A DNA stretch of 64,000 bases from Advenella alkanexedens (GCF_019132845.1 NZ_JAHSPR010000011.1:1-64000); one strand, 5' to 3'. Shown: positions 43,152 through 52,779, counted from the first letter of the stretch. Notes: generated from the letters alone by a model not told the origin. Numbers and translations are program-made.

Positions 43152-43657
43152 CCATCCGCTTCAGGTGCCTGCCCTGCTTCCCTGATTTTTTTGACCAGGG
43201 AAGTGGTGGAGCGCTCAAATTCAAAGGGAATCGCAATTGCTTTGCCACCCCAGCTTTTCACCATTGCCGTTTCGGGCAATTTTTCCATATCATAATCACC
43301 TCCCTTGACAATAATGTCAGGCTTGAGCTGTGTAATCAGCTCCAGTGGCGTATCCTCAGAAAAATGGGTAACCGCGGTTACACAGGCCAATGCCGCCAGC
43401 AGGGCCTCACGATCCTCTTGCCTGTTTAAGGGACGATCAGGAGCCTTGCCCAGGCGTCGCACCGACTCATCAGTGTTGACCGCCACAATCAGCGTTGCGC
43501 CCAGTTGTGCCGCCTGGTCCAGGTAACTGACATGACCGCGATGTAAAATATCGAACACGCCATTGGTAAACACCAAGGGTCGCTTGAACTCACCCTTTTC
43601 CACGGCCCGCACGCACTGCTCACGGCCAAGTATTTTCTTCTCAAAACGAATCGCCAT
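43148..43657 (-). CDS. rfaE2: D-glycero-beta-D-manno-heptose 1-phosphate adenylyltransferase
   Basis: Transfers AMP to heptose 1-phosphate in ADP-heptose synthesis for the LPS core. The 169-residue protein is only the adenylyltransferase half of the HldE bifunctional enzyme. It has the nucleotidyltransferase motif HRGH (39-42) after TNGVFDIL, and the later KGGDYDMEKLPE segment. In this lineage kinase and transferase are separate proteins; the kinase gene is not in the window. It follows ubiB by 15 bases and may share its transcript. Confidence 0.92.
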   Translation of the reverse strand: MAIRFEKKILGREQCVRAVEKGEFKRPLVFTNGVFDILHRGHVSYLDQAAQLGATLIVAVNTDESVRRLGKAPDRPLNRQEDREALLAALACVTAVTHFSEDTPLELITQLKPDIIVKGGDYDMEKLPETAMVKSWGGKAIAIPFEFERSTTSLVKKIREAGQAPEADG

Positions 43658-43672
43658 TCTTGCCTCGTATCC

Positions 43673-45247
43673 TTATTTATTGAACAGGCCGGCATTGACC
43701 GCCAGCCACAAGAAAAGAAATGCATTCAAGGCCAGCACCATGCCGACAACCATAAGCACCTGTTTGGTTTTTTTCTGTGTATGATTCAGTTTTTCCAGTT
43801 CTTTCCTGATTTGTGGATGACTGTGATCCCGGGCCAGGCTGGCATGCACCAGACGGGGCAATTCCGGAATAATTTGTGACCAGTGAGGGGCTTCATGCTT
43901 GATGCGCTCAATAAGCCCTTTAGGACCAATGCGGTTCCACATCCATTTTTCAAGGAAAGGCTTGGCCGTTTTCCATAAGTCCAGTTCGGGATCCAGCTCA
44001 CGGCCCATACCCTCGACATTTAACAGGGTTTTTTGCAGCAGGACCAGCTGGGGCTGGATTTCAACATTAAAACGGCGTGAAGTCTGAAACAGCCGCATTA
44101 ATACCTGACCCAATGAAATTTCGGCAAGGGGTCGGTCAAAATGCGGCTCACAGACGGCCCGGACCGCTGCCTCAAGCTCTTCCTCACGCGTATTGGGGGG
44201 AACCCAGCCCGATTCAATATGCAACTGTGCCACGCGGCGGTAATCGCGTTGAAAAAAGGCCAGAAAATTCTGTGCCAGATAATTTTTATCAAACTCTGAC
44301 AAAGACCCCACAATACCAAAATCAAGCGCAATGTATTTACCCAGGGAGGCAGGATGGTCAGACACCAGGATATTGCCCGGATGCATGTCCGCATGGAAAA
44401 AACCATCCTCAAACACCTGGGTGAAGAAAATTTCCACCCCCATGCGGGCCAGTTTTTTAATATCCACACCGGCATTTCGCAAGCGGTCAATCTGACTGAC
44501 CGGAATCCCATCCATCCACTCCATGGTAAAAACCGTTTTGGACGTCAGGTTCCAGATCACTTCGGGCACCAGAATCAGCTGGCTTCGCTCGGGATCGGTA
44601 GAAAAATTACGTCTCAACTGACTGCAATTGGCCGCTTCCACCTGCAAATCCAGCTCATCATGCAGGTATTTGTCAAATTCAGCAACCACTTCCTTGGGTT
44701 TCAGACGTTTCCCGTCTGCCAGCAGTTTTTGTATGAGGCCGGCAAATACCCGCATAATGGCCAGGTCTTTTTCAATGACCTCCAGCATACCAGGTCTTAG
44801 CACCTTGACCGCCACCTGCCGTCCATCATGTAATACGGCCCGGTGAACCTGGGCAACCGAAGCCGAAGCAACCGGTACAGGATCAAACCGGGCAAACAGT
44901 TGATCGGGGGACTTGCCAAAAGCCTTGGTAATACTTTCGATCGCCAGTTCCGATGAAAACGGTGGTACCCGATCCTGCAAGGCGGACAACTCATCAGCGA
45001 TGTCATGGGGAACGAGGTCGCGCCGGGTCGACATAACCTGTCCGAATTTAACGAATATTGGCCCCAATGATTCCAGCGCCAGACGCAAACGTTCACCACG
45101 TGGTTTTTTGTATGTACGTCCAAAGCGAACGATTTTCAATAACCGGGTCGCAATGGGGTGATTGATACCACTTAAAACCAGTTCATCCAGACCATAACGA
45201 AATGAAATTAAAATAATCCTGAGCAGACGAAAAAAAGTCATAATCAT
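43673..45247 (-). CDS. ubiB: ubiquinone biosynthesis protein UbiB
   Basis: UbiB is an atypical kinase/ATPase of the ABC1/ADCK family needed for ubiquinone synthesis, attached to the inner membrane. The 524 residues show the KxGQ signature as [11 protein letters not shown] (about 70-80), [17 protein letters not shown] and the metal-binding ALDFGIVG. Two hydrophobic helices lie at the extreme C-terminus (about 490-520). Its ATG overlaps the ubiJ stop codon by 4 bases (ATGA), so the two are translationally coupled. Confidence 0.94.
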   Translation of the reverse strand: MIMTFFRLLRIILISFRYGLDELVLSGINHPIATRLLKIVRFGRTYKKPRGERLRLALESLGPIFVKFGQVMSTRRDLVPHDIADELSALQDRVPPFSSELAIESITKAFGKSPDQLFARFDPVPVASASVAQVHRAVLHDGRQVAVKVLRPGMLEVIEKDLAIMRVFAGLIQKLLADGKRLKPKEVVAEFDKYLHDELDLQVEAANCSQLRRNFSTDPERSQLILVPEVIWNLTSKTVFTMEWMDGIPVSQIDRLRNAGVDIKKLARMGVEIFFTQVFEDGFFHADMHPGNILVSDHPASLGKYIALDFGIVGSLSEFDKNYLAQNFLAFFQRDYRRVAQLHIESGWVPPNTREEELEAAVRAVCEPHFDRPLAEISLGQVLMRLFQTSRRFNVEIQPQLVLLQKTLLNVEGMGRELDPELDLWKTAKPFLEKWMWNRIGPKGLIERIKHEAPHWSQIIPELPRLVHASLARDHSHPQIRKELEKLNHTQKKTKQVLMVVGMVLALNAFLFLWLAVNAGLFNK

Positions 45248-45873
45248 GAAATGCCCCGGTCACTTCGTTTGTTTTGCAGTGCCCGGATCCTTTTTTGCAA
45301 ATCATCCAATTGCTGATTTTTTTCTCGCAGCTGTTCCTGCAGACCTTCAAAAGCGGGGTGGGACAATAGAATCCGCGCTTCTTCAGACAGGTATTCGCTC
45401 ATATTTTCCGTGCCCCGACGCGCCAGTTCCCGGGCATTTTCCCGGACAAAACCAAAACCCTTCAGCAGCCGTTTGGCCAGAATGGGGCCAACCATGCGCG
45501 TTAAGTCATGCTCGATATCCCAGCGTAAGTCACGGGCAAGATCAGACACCAGTTGCGCCAGACCGGCATCTCCCTCGAGGTGCAGCAAGGAAGACAAAAG
45601 CTGCGGATTATCACGGTTACGGATTGCATCGGGCAACTGGCTGAGTTTATCTTCAGACAAGGAAAGACTGACATTGGGAACAACCGCAGCATCAGCCACG
45701 CTTAATGAGCCGTCATAATGCAGGGTATACAGAAATGAGAACCGGGCGATATTGATCCGCACGGTTTTGCCAGCATGAGCGGCAACCTTATCCTTGGCCC
45801 ATGGCTCTCGGTTAAGTAAAGCATTGAGCAGGTTAACGGAAACCTGATTAGGATGAAGAAACAAGGGGAACAT
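45244..45873 (-). CDS. ubiJ: ubiquinone biosynthesis accessory factor UbiJ (SCP2 domain)
   Basis: UbiJ binds ubiquinone intermediates and helps organise the soluble Ubi complex. The 209-residue protein has an SCP2-like domain over about residues 10-110 and a coiled-coil C-terminus ([20 protein letters not shown], in part) as in UbiJ/UbiK partners. The start at 45873 (MFPLFLHP) is preferred to the longer frame from 45909; the ribosome site is weak either way. Its overlap with ubiB supports the assignment. Confidence 0.85.
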   Translation of the reverse strand: MFPLFLHPNQVSVNLLNALLNREPWAKDKVAAHAGKTVRINIARFSFLYTLHYDGSLSVADAAVVPNVSLSLSEDKLSQLPDAIRNRDNPQLLSSLLHLEGDAGLAQLVSDLARDLRWDIEHDLTRMVGPILAKRLLKGFGFVRENARELARRGTENMSEYLSEEARILLSHPAFEGLQEQLREKNQQLDDLQKRIRALQNKRSDRGIS

Positions 45874-45999
45874 TTGATGTGTCCGGCAGAAAAACAGTTT
45901 GGCAAACAAACCTCAAGTTTACCTTTTTTTGTCAGGGCCCTGCCATAAACCTGACCCGAACCGGCAATACAGACTGGCAAGACAATGACAGACACCGGC

Positions 46000-46044
46000 A
46001 AAAACAATAACGGCGCCGTTTTCACAGGCGCCGCCATTGTTTTT
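46000..46044. terminator. terminator between the Tim44-like gene and ubiJ
   Basis: An inverted repeat with 9-bp outer arms (46000-46008 and 46036-46044) and 7-bp inner arms (46011-46017 and 46027-46033), bounded by A and T runs and so able to work in both directions. It separates the Tim44-like gene from ubiJ-ubiB on the minus strand. Confidence 0.85.
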
Positions 46045-46087
46045 TGAAAACCTGCCGATGAATTAAAAGCAGGTTTTAGCCTCTGGA

Positions 46088-47071
46088 TCAGGAGGCATAC
46101 TCAACGGGAATTTGCTGAATACCGGCCAGGAGCCAGCCACCCTGTTCGGGTTTGTACAAATTCCAAACTTCCTCAAAGCGGAAGGCCGCAGTATTGACTT
46201 CCTCACGCAGCATGCCTGAGAAACGGACACTGGCCAAATAACCATCACTGACCTGTTCAATACCCAGCAACTCGGCATTGAGCAACACGACTTCAGTCAC
46301 ACTTTGACCTGCACGGGCCGTAATTTGAGGACTGAGTTCAGCAATCAGGTCATCGGTGAGATACTCTTTAAGAGCGGCAATATCACCCTTATCCCAGATA
46401 CCCTGGATAGCCTTGAATTGTTCCTTGGCATTCTGCAAGAAAGCAGGCGTATCAAAGTCAGCCGGCACAAACCAGGATTTATCCACATTGGGGTTTTCAC
46501 CTGCAACCACCTCGGGAACAGCCGCCGCAGCCGGTGCTGTTGCTGGGGTCGCATTGGCAGGCATAGCCGGTTTTTGGCCAAACATGGGCTGCTGGTCGTT
46601 TTGACGATACATATTATTGCCACCCGCACCTTGCATGGCCGGTTTTGCAGCACCGCCACGCAGGCGACGCACAATAAACATAATGGCAAAAATCACGATA
46701 CCGATCAGGATCGCACTGGACAGGAACTCAAGAAACGCACCGCCCAGTCCCATGCTGGATAACAAAGCAGCAATACCCAAACCAGCGGCTATACCTGCGA
46801 TTGGGCCCAGAAAACGGGAAAACCCGCTTTTTTGTGCCGCTGCACCGGTTGCGGCTGCTGTGCTGCCGGCTGCAGCAGAGCGCTGAGTGGTATTGGCGGC
46901 TGCCGGAGGAGTCGTTGCCGCACGCTTTTGAGTAACATTACTGGACTGACGACCAAAACTGGCACCACCACCCATGCGACGCGCTTCCGCATCGAAAGAA
47001 ACCGTGAGCATGGCTGAGGTTGAGACCACCACCAATGCCGCGGCTAAAAATTTAGACCATTTTTTAGTCAT
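46088..47071 (-). CDS. Tim44-like domain membrane protein
   Basis: A 327-residue protein with an N-terminal signal or anchor (residues about 8-28), a Gly/Ala/Thr-rich linker, one or two central hydrophobic helices (about 95-145), a second low-complexity linker and a C-terminal Tim44-like domain (about 190-327). That domain shares its fold with mitochondrial Tim44 and the ribosomal protein mL45. GGAG precedes the ATG at 47071. Its place between ubiE and ubiJ is conserved in Burkholderiales as recalled, hinting at a link to quinone or membrane assembly; no function is proven. Confidence 0.82.
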   Translation of the reverse strand: MTKKWSKFLAAALVVVSTSAMLTVSFDAEARRMGGGASFGRQSSNVTQKRAATTPPAAANTTQRSAAAGSTAAATGAAAQKSGFSRFLGPIAGIAAGLGIAALLSSMGLGGAFLEFLSSAILIGIVIFAIMFIVRRLRGGAAKPAMQGAGGNNMYRQNDQQPMFGQKPAMPANATPATAPAAAAVPEVVAGENPNVDKSWFVPADFDTPAFLQNAKEQFKAIQGIWDKGDIAALKEYLTDDLIAELSPQITARAGQSVTEVVLLNAELLGIEQVSDGYLASVRFSGMLREEVNTAAFRFEEVWNLYKPEQGGWLLAGIQQIPVEYAS

Positions 47072-47231
47072 TAAAACGAGCTCCTTGTATAAATCAAGCC
47101 TGCCTTTACAGGCGCATCGGCTAATCTTACAAAAAGCTGAACGTTTTAACAAGTAAAAAAACCCAAAAAGACGCGTCTATTGTTTCAAAACACTACATAC
47201 CCAGGCTGTCCGGTGTCAGGGCAACCGGGTT

Positions 47232-47999
47232 TCAACCCAGCTTGATGCCCTCGTGCACAGCGGCAATGCCGGCAGTCAGATTAAAATACTGCACCCGCTC
47301 AAAACCAACCTCACGCATCATGCCGGCCAGCGTTTCCTGGTCGGGATGCATGCGAATGGATTCAGCCAGATAACGGTAACTGTCTTCATCACTGGCGATT
47401 TTTTTACCCAGCCAGGGCAATATATTGAAAGAATACCAGTCATAAGCGGGCTCCAGCGGCTTGTAAACCCGGGAAAATTCAAGAACCAGCAATTTTCCAC
47501 CCGGCTTGAGCACCCTGAACATTTCGGCCAGCGCCTGATCTTTATGCGTCATATTACGCAGACCAAAGGCCACGGTGACGCAGTCAAAATAGTTATCAGG
47601 AAACGGTAAATACTCGGCATCACACACTGCCGTTGGCAAAACCACGCCTTTATCGATAAGACGGTCCCGGCCCACGCTTAACATGGAACTGTTGATATCG
47701 GTATGCCAGACTTCCCCGGTATCACCCACTTTTTTACCAAATGCCAGGGCAAGGTCTCCGGTGCCACCAGCAATATCCAGCACTTTCATGCCACGACGGA
47801 CATTGGCCCGGCCAATGGTGAATACTTTCCAGACCCGGTGCAAGCCCACCGACATAAGATCATTCATGACATCATAACGGGAAGCTACCGAATGAAAGAC
47901 TTCCGCCACCTTACTGGCCTTTTCAGATTCACTGACGGTTTTAAAGCCAAAATGGGTGGTTGAATTTTCGCTGCTTTCTTGGTTCGTATCAGGTTTCAT
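47232..47999 (-). CDS. ubiE: ubiquinone/menaquinone C-methyltransferase UbiE
   Basis: UbiE C-methylates the benzoquinone ring in ubiquinone synthesis with SAM. The 255 residues include the family signatures [21 protein letters not shown] (in part), [20 protein letters not shown] motif [13 protein letters not shown] and [13 protein letters not shown]. The N-terminal 15-20 residues are polar and extra. It is upstream of the Tim44-like gene, in the same direction as ubiJ-ubiB. Confidence 0.95.
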   Translation of the reverse strand: MKPDTNQESSENSTTHFGFKTVSESEKASKVAEVFHSVASRYDVMNDLMSVGLHRVWKVFTIGRANVRRGMKVLDIAGGTGDLALAFGKKVGDTGEVWHTDINSSMLSVGRDRLIDKGVVLPTAVCDAEYLPFPDNYFDCVTVAFGLRNMTHKDQALAEMFRVLKPGGKLLVLEFSRVYKPLEPAYDWYSFNILPWLGKKIASDEDSYRYLAESIRMHPDQETLAGMMREVGFERVQYFNLTAGIAAVHEGIKLG

Positions 48000-48023
48000 A
48001 CAATAATCTTATTAAACGGAGAG

Positions 48024-48057
48024 TTGTCACAAACATGACATAATTAGGCAATACCAT
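48024..48057 (+). promoter_or_regulatory. Pho box and -10 upstream of phoB
   Basis: TTGTCACAAACATGACAT (48024-48041) agrees with the 18-base Pho box consensus at 14 positions. TACCAT (48052-48057), ten bases on, is a possible -10. This suggests self-activation of phoB-phoR. Confidence 0.6.
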
Positions 48058-48084
48058 AAGTGTCATACATTAATACGGCATTTT

Positions 48085-48120
48085 AACATTGGTACCCCTT
48101 TAAACATTGGTACCCCTTTA
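48085..48120. repeat. perfect 18-bp tandem duplication in the phoB 5' region
   Basis: AACATTGGTACCCCTTTA occurs twice with no gap (48085-48102 and 48103-48120), ending 14 bases before the phoB ATG. Confidence 0.9.
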
Positions 48121-48134
48121 AATCTTACTTCATT

Positions 48135-48830
48135 ATGGCAAGCACGATCCTAGTAGTAGAAGATGAACCCGCAATTCAGGAACTGATTTCCGTCAATTTA
48201 TCATTTGCGGGTCATAAAGTTTTACGCGCCCTTGACGCTGAACAGGCAAAAATCCTGATTAACGCCGAGCTCCCGGATCTGATCCTGCTGGACTGGATGC
48301 TCCCCGGTGCATCAGGACTTAGCATGGCCAGAAGCCTGCGGGCCGATGAACGGACCAAAGACATTCCCATTATCATGCTCACCGCCAAAAGCGCCGAGAA
48401 AGATAAAGTGGAAGGCCTTGAAAGCGGTGCCGATGACTATATTACCAAACCCTTCTCACCCAAAGAACTGATCGCGCGCATCAAGGCGGTTTTACGTCGC
48501 CGGGCCCCACAACTGACCGATGACGAAATTGAAATTGCCGGACTGAAACTGGATCCGGTTTCTCACCGCACCACCGGAAATGGCAGCAACCTGCCCTTAG
48601 GCCCCACTGAATTCCGTCTTTTGCATTTTTTCATGACACACCCGGAACGGGTCTTTACCCGCAGCCAATTGCTTGATCAGGTATGGGGCGACCATGTATT
48701 TCTTGAGGAAAGAACGGTAGATGTCCATATCCGTCGCCTGCGCAAGGCCCTTGAACCATCCGGGCACCATGGCCTGATTGAAACTGTGCGTGGCAGCGGC
48801 TACCGGTTTACCACCCGTCTTCCACAATAA
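48135..48830 (+). CDS. phoB: phosphate regulon response regulator PhoB
   Basis: A 231-residue OmpR/PhoB-class regulator: receiver domain (1-120) with the phosphate-accepting Asp53 in LLDWMLPG and the conserved Lys of MLTAKS, then a winged-helix DNA-binding domain with RVFTRSQLLDQVWGDHVF (in part) and the ending IETVRGSGYRF. WMLPG and the closeness of phoR make PhoB rather than another OmpR-class protein. It is the likely activator of the phn operon at 27147-37838. No pst or phoU genes are in the window. Confidence 0.93.
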   Translation: MASTILVVEDEPAIQELISVNLSFAGHKVLRALDAEQAKILINAELPDLILLDWMLPGASGLSMARSLRADERTKDIPIIMLTAKSAEKDKVEGLESGADDYITKPFSPKELIARIKAVLRRRAPQLTDDEIEIAGLKLDPVSHRTTGNGSNLPLGPTEFRLLHFFMTHPERVFTRSQLLDQVWGDHVFLEERTVDVHIRRLRKALEPSGHHGLIETVRGSGYRFTTRLPQ

Positions 48831-48863
48831 ATGACCGCATAATGCGATAAAATCCTTTTGGCA

Positions 48864-48918
48864 GCCCAAAGGGCCTGTTCCTTACCCTTCATTTACGTTA
48901 TTTTGGGCGCACAGGCCC
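48864..48918 (+). other. crossing complementary segments in the phoB-phoR gap
   Basis: GCCCAAA (48864-48870) is complementary to TTTGGGC (48902-48908), and GGGCCTGT (48871-48878) to ACAGGCCC (48911-48918). The order A-B-A'-B' allows a pseudoknot or two competing helices. It ends 13 bases before the phoR ATG. Confidence 0.5.
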
Positions 48919-48931
48919 GTGGTTGATTATC

Positions 48932-50275
48932 ATGAGATGGATAAAACCCTTGCTATGGCTTTGTTTCGCAATATTATTCTGCATCGGCATTCAATACCTG
49001 ACGCAGGGTTATTGGGGTATTATTTCTCTCGGACTCATCTTTGCCGCTTTCTATTATCTTGAAGACAGGCATTTTCAGCTTACCGCCAACTGGGCACATG
49101 ATGCTGAAAATCCGCCCCCGCCCGATCTGGGGAAATATGACGATATTGTCACGCCCATATACAAGCTGCTGCGTTTTCGCGGCAATGAACTGACCTCGCT
49201 CAGACACCTGTCCCACAGCGTCCTGTCGGCTGCCCAGGCCTTGCCCGCTGCTGCCATCACCCTTGACCGCCACTTTCATATCGAATGGTGTAACGGTCTG
49301 GCAGAAAAAATGCTGGGACTGAGTTATGCACAGGACAAGGGCTATAATATTTTCAATCTGGTCCGTTTACCCGAGTTTTTTGAGTACGCACAGAACGGTG
49401 ACTGGAGCAAGTCGTTCGTAACCCATATGGAGTCTGACGGTCAGTTCCGCTGCCTTAAGTTTGACCTGAACCAATATTCGGAAGAAGGCATCTTAATGCT
49501 GTGCCAGGATATCACCCAGCTCGAAAAACTGCGCACCACGCAACAAGACTTCGTGGCCAATGTCTCGCATGAAATCCGCACCCCACTGACCGTTCTGATC
49601 GGCTTTCTGGAAACCTTGCAAGACCTGCCCCCGGAAGCGGTTTCGCCCGAACAGCGCAAACACTATGAAACGCTCATGCATGAACAGGCCCAACGCATGC
49701 TGGCCATTGTGGCCGATTTGCTCACCCTGTCGACCCTGGAATCCACTCAGGCAAGCGGCGGACAAAAGCTGGAGCTTGCCCAACTCATTGAGTCGGCAGG
49801 TCAACTGGCCCATTCATTGTCAAAAGGCAGGCACAAATTCATTTTTGAAATAGACGAAAAACTGGCCATTCTGGGGCAGCAAACGGAAATCTCTTCGGCC
49901 ATCAGCAATCTGATGACCAATGCCGTCCGTTATACACCCTCTGATGGCACCATTACTGTCAGCTGGCGCAAAGACGACAAAGGCAATGCCGTTTTCAGTG
50001 TCCACGATACCGGACTGGGCATCGCCAAACATGATATTCCCCGCCTCACAGAACGCTTCTACCGAGTCGACAAAAGCCGCTCCCGGGCATCCGGCGGCAC
50101 CGGTCTGGGGCTGGCCATTACAAAACACGTCGTTATACGGCATAATGCAAAATTGGTCATAAACAGCGAAATCAACAAGGGAAGTACATTCAGCATCGTC
50201 TTCCCTCCCGATAGCATTATTAATGAGCCCAACACCCGTTCCCCAGAAAAGCTGGCAGTTCACCCCCGAGGGTGA
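48932..50275 (+). CDS. phoR: phosphate regulon sensor histidine kinase PhoR
   Basis: A 447-residue sensor kinase. Two N-terminal membrane helices (about 5-22 and 26-43) with almost no periplasmic loop, a charged linker and a PAS domain (about 98-190) are followed by HisKA with the phosphate-accepting His213 (ANVSHEIRTPLT) and an ATPase domain with the N box TNAVRYT and G boxes DTGLGI and GGTGLGL. This matches PhoR. The frame begins with TTG at 48923; ATG at 48932 is chosen. Its end overlaps the next gene by 53 bases. Confidence 0.93.
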   Translation: MRWIKPLLWLCFAILFCIGIQYLTQGYWGIISLGLIFAAFYYLEDRHFQLTANWAHDAENPPPPDLGKYDDIVTPIYKLLRFRGNELTSLRHLSHSVLSAAQALPAAAITLDRHFHIEWCNGLAEKMLGLSYAQDKGYNIFNLVRLPEFFEYAQNGDWSKSFVTHMESDGQFRCLKFDLNQYSEEGILMLCQDITQLEKLRTTQQDFVANVSHEIRTPLTVLIGFLETLQDLPPEAVSPEQRKHYETLMHEQAQRMLAIVADLLTLSTLESTQASGGQKLELAQLIESAGQLAHSLSKGRHKFIFEIDEKLAILGQQTEISSAISNLMTNAVRYTPSDGTITVSWRKDDKGNAVFSVHDTGLGIAKHDIPRLTERFYRVDKSRSRASGGTGLGLAITKHVVIRHNAKLVINSEINKGSTFSIVFPPDSIINEPNTRSPEKLAVHPRG

Positions 50276-50963
50276 TGCCTGCATTATCATCCGCTTCAGA
50301 CAGGAAGACCTTGACCTCCAGGTAAGCCAGCTTTGCCTGCAAGCGGCCCAAAGCATTGCCAACGCAAACCTGCCCGGCATTAGCGACATTGTTCCCGCCT
50401 TCAACTGCGTGGGGATCCATTACCGGGCCGCCTGCTGGGGCAAGACGCCGTTTCACAACCTTTGCCAGGCACTGGACTCACTGCTGGCCCAACCATCCTC
50501 CCCATCCGGTACCGCACCAGACCGCACCATTGAAATTCCCGTTTGCTATGATCCTGAATATGGCATGGATCTTGAGTCGCTGGCCAGCACACTCAAATGC
50601 GACATTGAACAGCTCATTGCCCTGCATACGTCACAGACGGTTCGGGTTTTCATGCTTGGTTTTGCACCCGGCATGCCCTATATGGGTCTGTTGGACACAA
50701 AAATGAATGTACCCCGCCTGACCACGCCACGCCCGGTGATCGCAGCCGGCTCAGTGGCCATTGCCAACCGGCAAACTGTCATTTATCCCCGGGCGTCTCC
50801 AGGCGGCTGGCACATTATTGGCAGAACCCCCATTACACTTTTCAATCCGGAGCGCACTCCCCACACACTCCTGTCTCCCGGTGACACGGTCCGTTTCAAG
50901 GCCATCAGCAAAAAAACATTTACTGAATTAAAGAGCAAGCGACATGAGCATCCAGGTTATTAG
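50223..50963 (+). CDS. pxpB: 5-oxoprolinase subunit PxpB
   Basis: PxpB, with PxpA and PxpC, makes the ATP-dependent 5-oxoprolinase that opens pyroglutamate to glutamate. The 246 residues fit the cyclophilin-like family (KipI), with FMLGFAPGMPYMGLLD and RASPGGWHIIGRTP as typical segments. The first ATG lies inside phoR, giving a 53-base overlap; no later start in frame gives a complete N-terminal strand. pxpC begins 20 bases before its stop. Confidence 0.92.
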   Translation: MSPTPVPQKSWQFTPEGDACIIIRFRQEDLDLQVSQLCLQAAQSIANANLPGISDIVPAFNCVGIHYRAACWGKTPFHNLCQALDSLLAQPSSPSGTAPDRTIEIPVCYDPEYGMDLESLASTLKCDIEQLIALHTSQTVRVFMLGFAPGMPYMGLLDTKMNVPRLTTPRPVIAAGSVAIANRQTVIYPRASPGGWHIIGRTPITLFNPERTPHTLLSPGDTVRFKAISKKTFTELKSKRHEHPGY

Positions 50964-51948
50964 TCCGGGGCTGCTATCCACCTTTCAGGATGAAGGCAGA
51001 CACCGGTTTCAATCCCTTGGGGTGCCGGTTGGCGGTGCCATGAACCCAAGCAGCCTGCGGCTGGCCAATTTATTGGTGGGCAACCCGCCTTCAGCAGCGG
51101 TGCTGGAAATCACCCTGACCGCCCCCAATTTATTATTTGAAGAAGATGCCTGCATCGCTTTAAGCGGTGCCCCCGTGCATGCCTTTGCCAACGACACACC
51201 CATACCGGTCAACCGCCCTTTTCTGATCCATGCCGGACAAACCCTGCATATCAGACAAAACGCATCTGTACCCATGGCCCGCCTTTATCTGGCTACGCAT
51301 GGCGGATTCAGGCTACCCGCCATGATGGACAGTTGCAGCACCGATCTTAAAAACCGGCTGGGTGGCTATCAGGGTCGGGCCCTGCAAAAGCACGATCATA
51401 TTCCAATCAGTAAACCGCTAGCCCCCCGACACCGGCAAACCCTGCAGGATTTTTTCAGCCAGCTTGAAATTTACCTTCCCGCCAATCTGGGTCTACAGAA
51501 AAAAAACAGCATCAGGGTCATCAAGGGCCATCACTGGAATCACTTTACCCGACAAACCCATGAACGGTTTCTTGACACGCCATTCAGGATCACCCCCCAA
51601 TCCGAGCGCATGGGCTACCGTCTGCAAGGGGCGACACTGCTCTTGTGCCAACCCTTGCAAATCCTGTCTGAACCCACGACATTCGGTACCATTCAGGTTC
51701 CCCCTGATGGCAATCCCATTATTCTGATGGCTGACCGGCAAACCACCGGCGGTTATCCCAAAATAGCCAATGTTATTTCTGCCGATCTGCCGGTACTGGC
51801 ACAATTGCTGCCCAACGAGCACCTTTCATTTTCTCTGGTGACGCTGGAGCAAGCACAGGCACTCATGCTTGACCGGGAAGAAAAATTCATGGTGTTGCAA
51901 AACCGTCTGGCAATGATTGCACAGCGACTGTCAGAATGTTACCTTTAA
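50944..51948 (+). CDS. pxpC: 5-oxoprolinase subunit PxpC
   Basis: A 334-residue protein of the biotin-dependent-carboxyltransferase-like (KipA/PxpC) family, starting MSIQVISPGLLSTFQDEGR. It has LGVPVGGAMNPSSLRLANLLVGN (in part), ATHGGFRLP and the late SERMGYRLQG and PPDGNPIILMADRQTTGGYP (in part) segments that mark PxpC. It overlaps pxpB by 20 bases, and pxpA follows. The three subunits work together in the cytoplasm on 5-oxoproline formed by spontaneous cyclisation of glutamine. Confidence 0.93.
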   Translation: MSIQVISPGLLSTFQDEGRHRFQSLGVPVGGAMNPSSLRLANLLVGNPPSAAVLEITLTAPNLLFEEDACIALSGAPVHAFANDTPIPVNRPFLIHAGQTLHIRQNASVPMARLYLATHGGFRLPAMMDSCSTDLKNRLGGYQGRALQKHDHIPISKPLAPRHRQTLQDFFSQLEIYLPANLGLQKKNSIRVIKGHHWNHFTRQTHERFLDTPFRITPQSERMGYRLQGATLLLCQPLQILSEPTTFGTIQVPPDGNPIILMADRQTTGGYPKIANVISADLPVLAQLLPNEHLSFSLVTLEQAQALMLDREEKFMVLQNRLAMIAQRLSECYL

Positions 51949-52035
51949 CACGCCATCTGCACCTGAAGTAAATTTGCTGATGACGCAGGAGCATTGCACT
52001 CCATTAACCAAGCCACCAAAGAAGGAGCCATCACG

Positions 52036-52779
52036 GTGAAAAAACTGGATTTCAATTGCGATATGGGTGAAAGTTATGGTGGCTGGACCATGGGCAACGA
52101 TGAAGCCGTCATGCCCCACATCACTTCCGTCAATATTGCCTGCGGGTTTCATGGCGGCGATGCCCATATCATGCGCAGAACGGTAGCCAATGCCATTAAG
52201 CACCATGTGCATATTGGTGCGCACCCCGGACTGAACGACCTGCCCGGTTTCGGACGCCGGCCTTTTCCCGTTTCGCCCGACCAGGCCTATGACATGGTGG
52301 TGGTACAGCTTGGTGCGCTGGCGGCAGTCGCGAAAACCCAGGGTGCCCGCCTGCATCATGTCAAGACCCATGGCGCCCTGTACAACATGGCCGCCCATAA
52401 CGACGCCCTTTCACAGGCGATTGCACAAGCCGTGCTGGATGTGGATGATACGTTGGTATTGTATGCCCTGGCCAACAGCCGGCAGGCGCACATTGCCCAG
52501 GCAATGGGCCTGCAGGTTGCTCACGAGGTATTTGCCGACCGCAGCTACCAGGATGACGGCACTCTTACCCCGCGCGGTGCACCCGGCGCCCTGATTAGCG
52601 ACCCGCAGCAAGCCATCCAGCAGTTAATCTGCATGCTGGAAAAGGGCCATGTAATTGCGCTTTCCGGCAAACCGGTACCCATACAGGCAGATACCCTGTG
52701 CATTCACGGCGACCAGCCAGGTGCGGCCGCTTTTGCCCAACAAATTAACGAGGCATTAAAAAGGCAAGGGTTGCTTTAA
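52036..52779 (+). CDS. pxpA: 5-oxoprolinase subunit PxpA
   Basis: A 247-residue LamB/YcsF-family subunit of 5-oxoprolinase. The family beginning is present as KKLDFNCDMGESYG, followed by VNIACGFHGGDA, GAHPGLNDLPGFGRR and the catalytic-region KTHGALYN. The start is taken as GTG at 52036, because AAGGAG lies eight bases ahead and homologues begin at this point; the frame reaches back to a TTG at 51994. It closes the pxpBCA unit. Confidence 0.92.
   Translation: MKKLDFNCDMGESYGGWTMGNDEAVMPHITSVNIACGFHGGDAHIMRRTVANAIKHHVHIGAHPGLNDLPGFGRRPFPVSPDQAYDMVVVQLGALAAVAKTQGARLHHVKTHGALYNMAAHNDALSQAIAQAVLDVDDTLVLYALANSRQAHIAQAMGLQVAHEVFADRSYQDDGTLTPRGAPGALISDPQQAIQQLICMLEKGHVIALSGKPVPIQADTLCIHGDQPGAAAFAQQINEALKRQGLL

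Noticed and set aside
46617-46886. 89-codon plus-strand frame rich in Ala and Pro
   Set aside because: It is the antisense of the Ala/Gly-rich linker of the Tim44-like gene.
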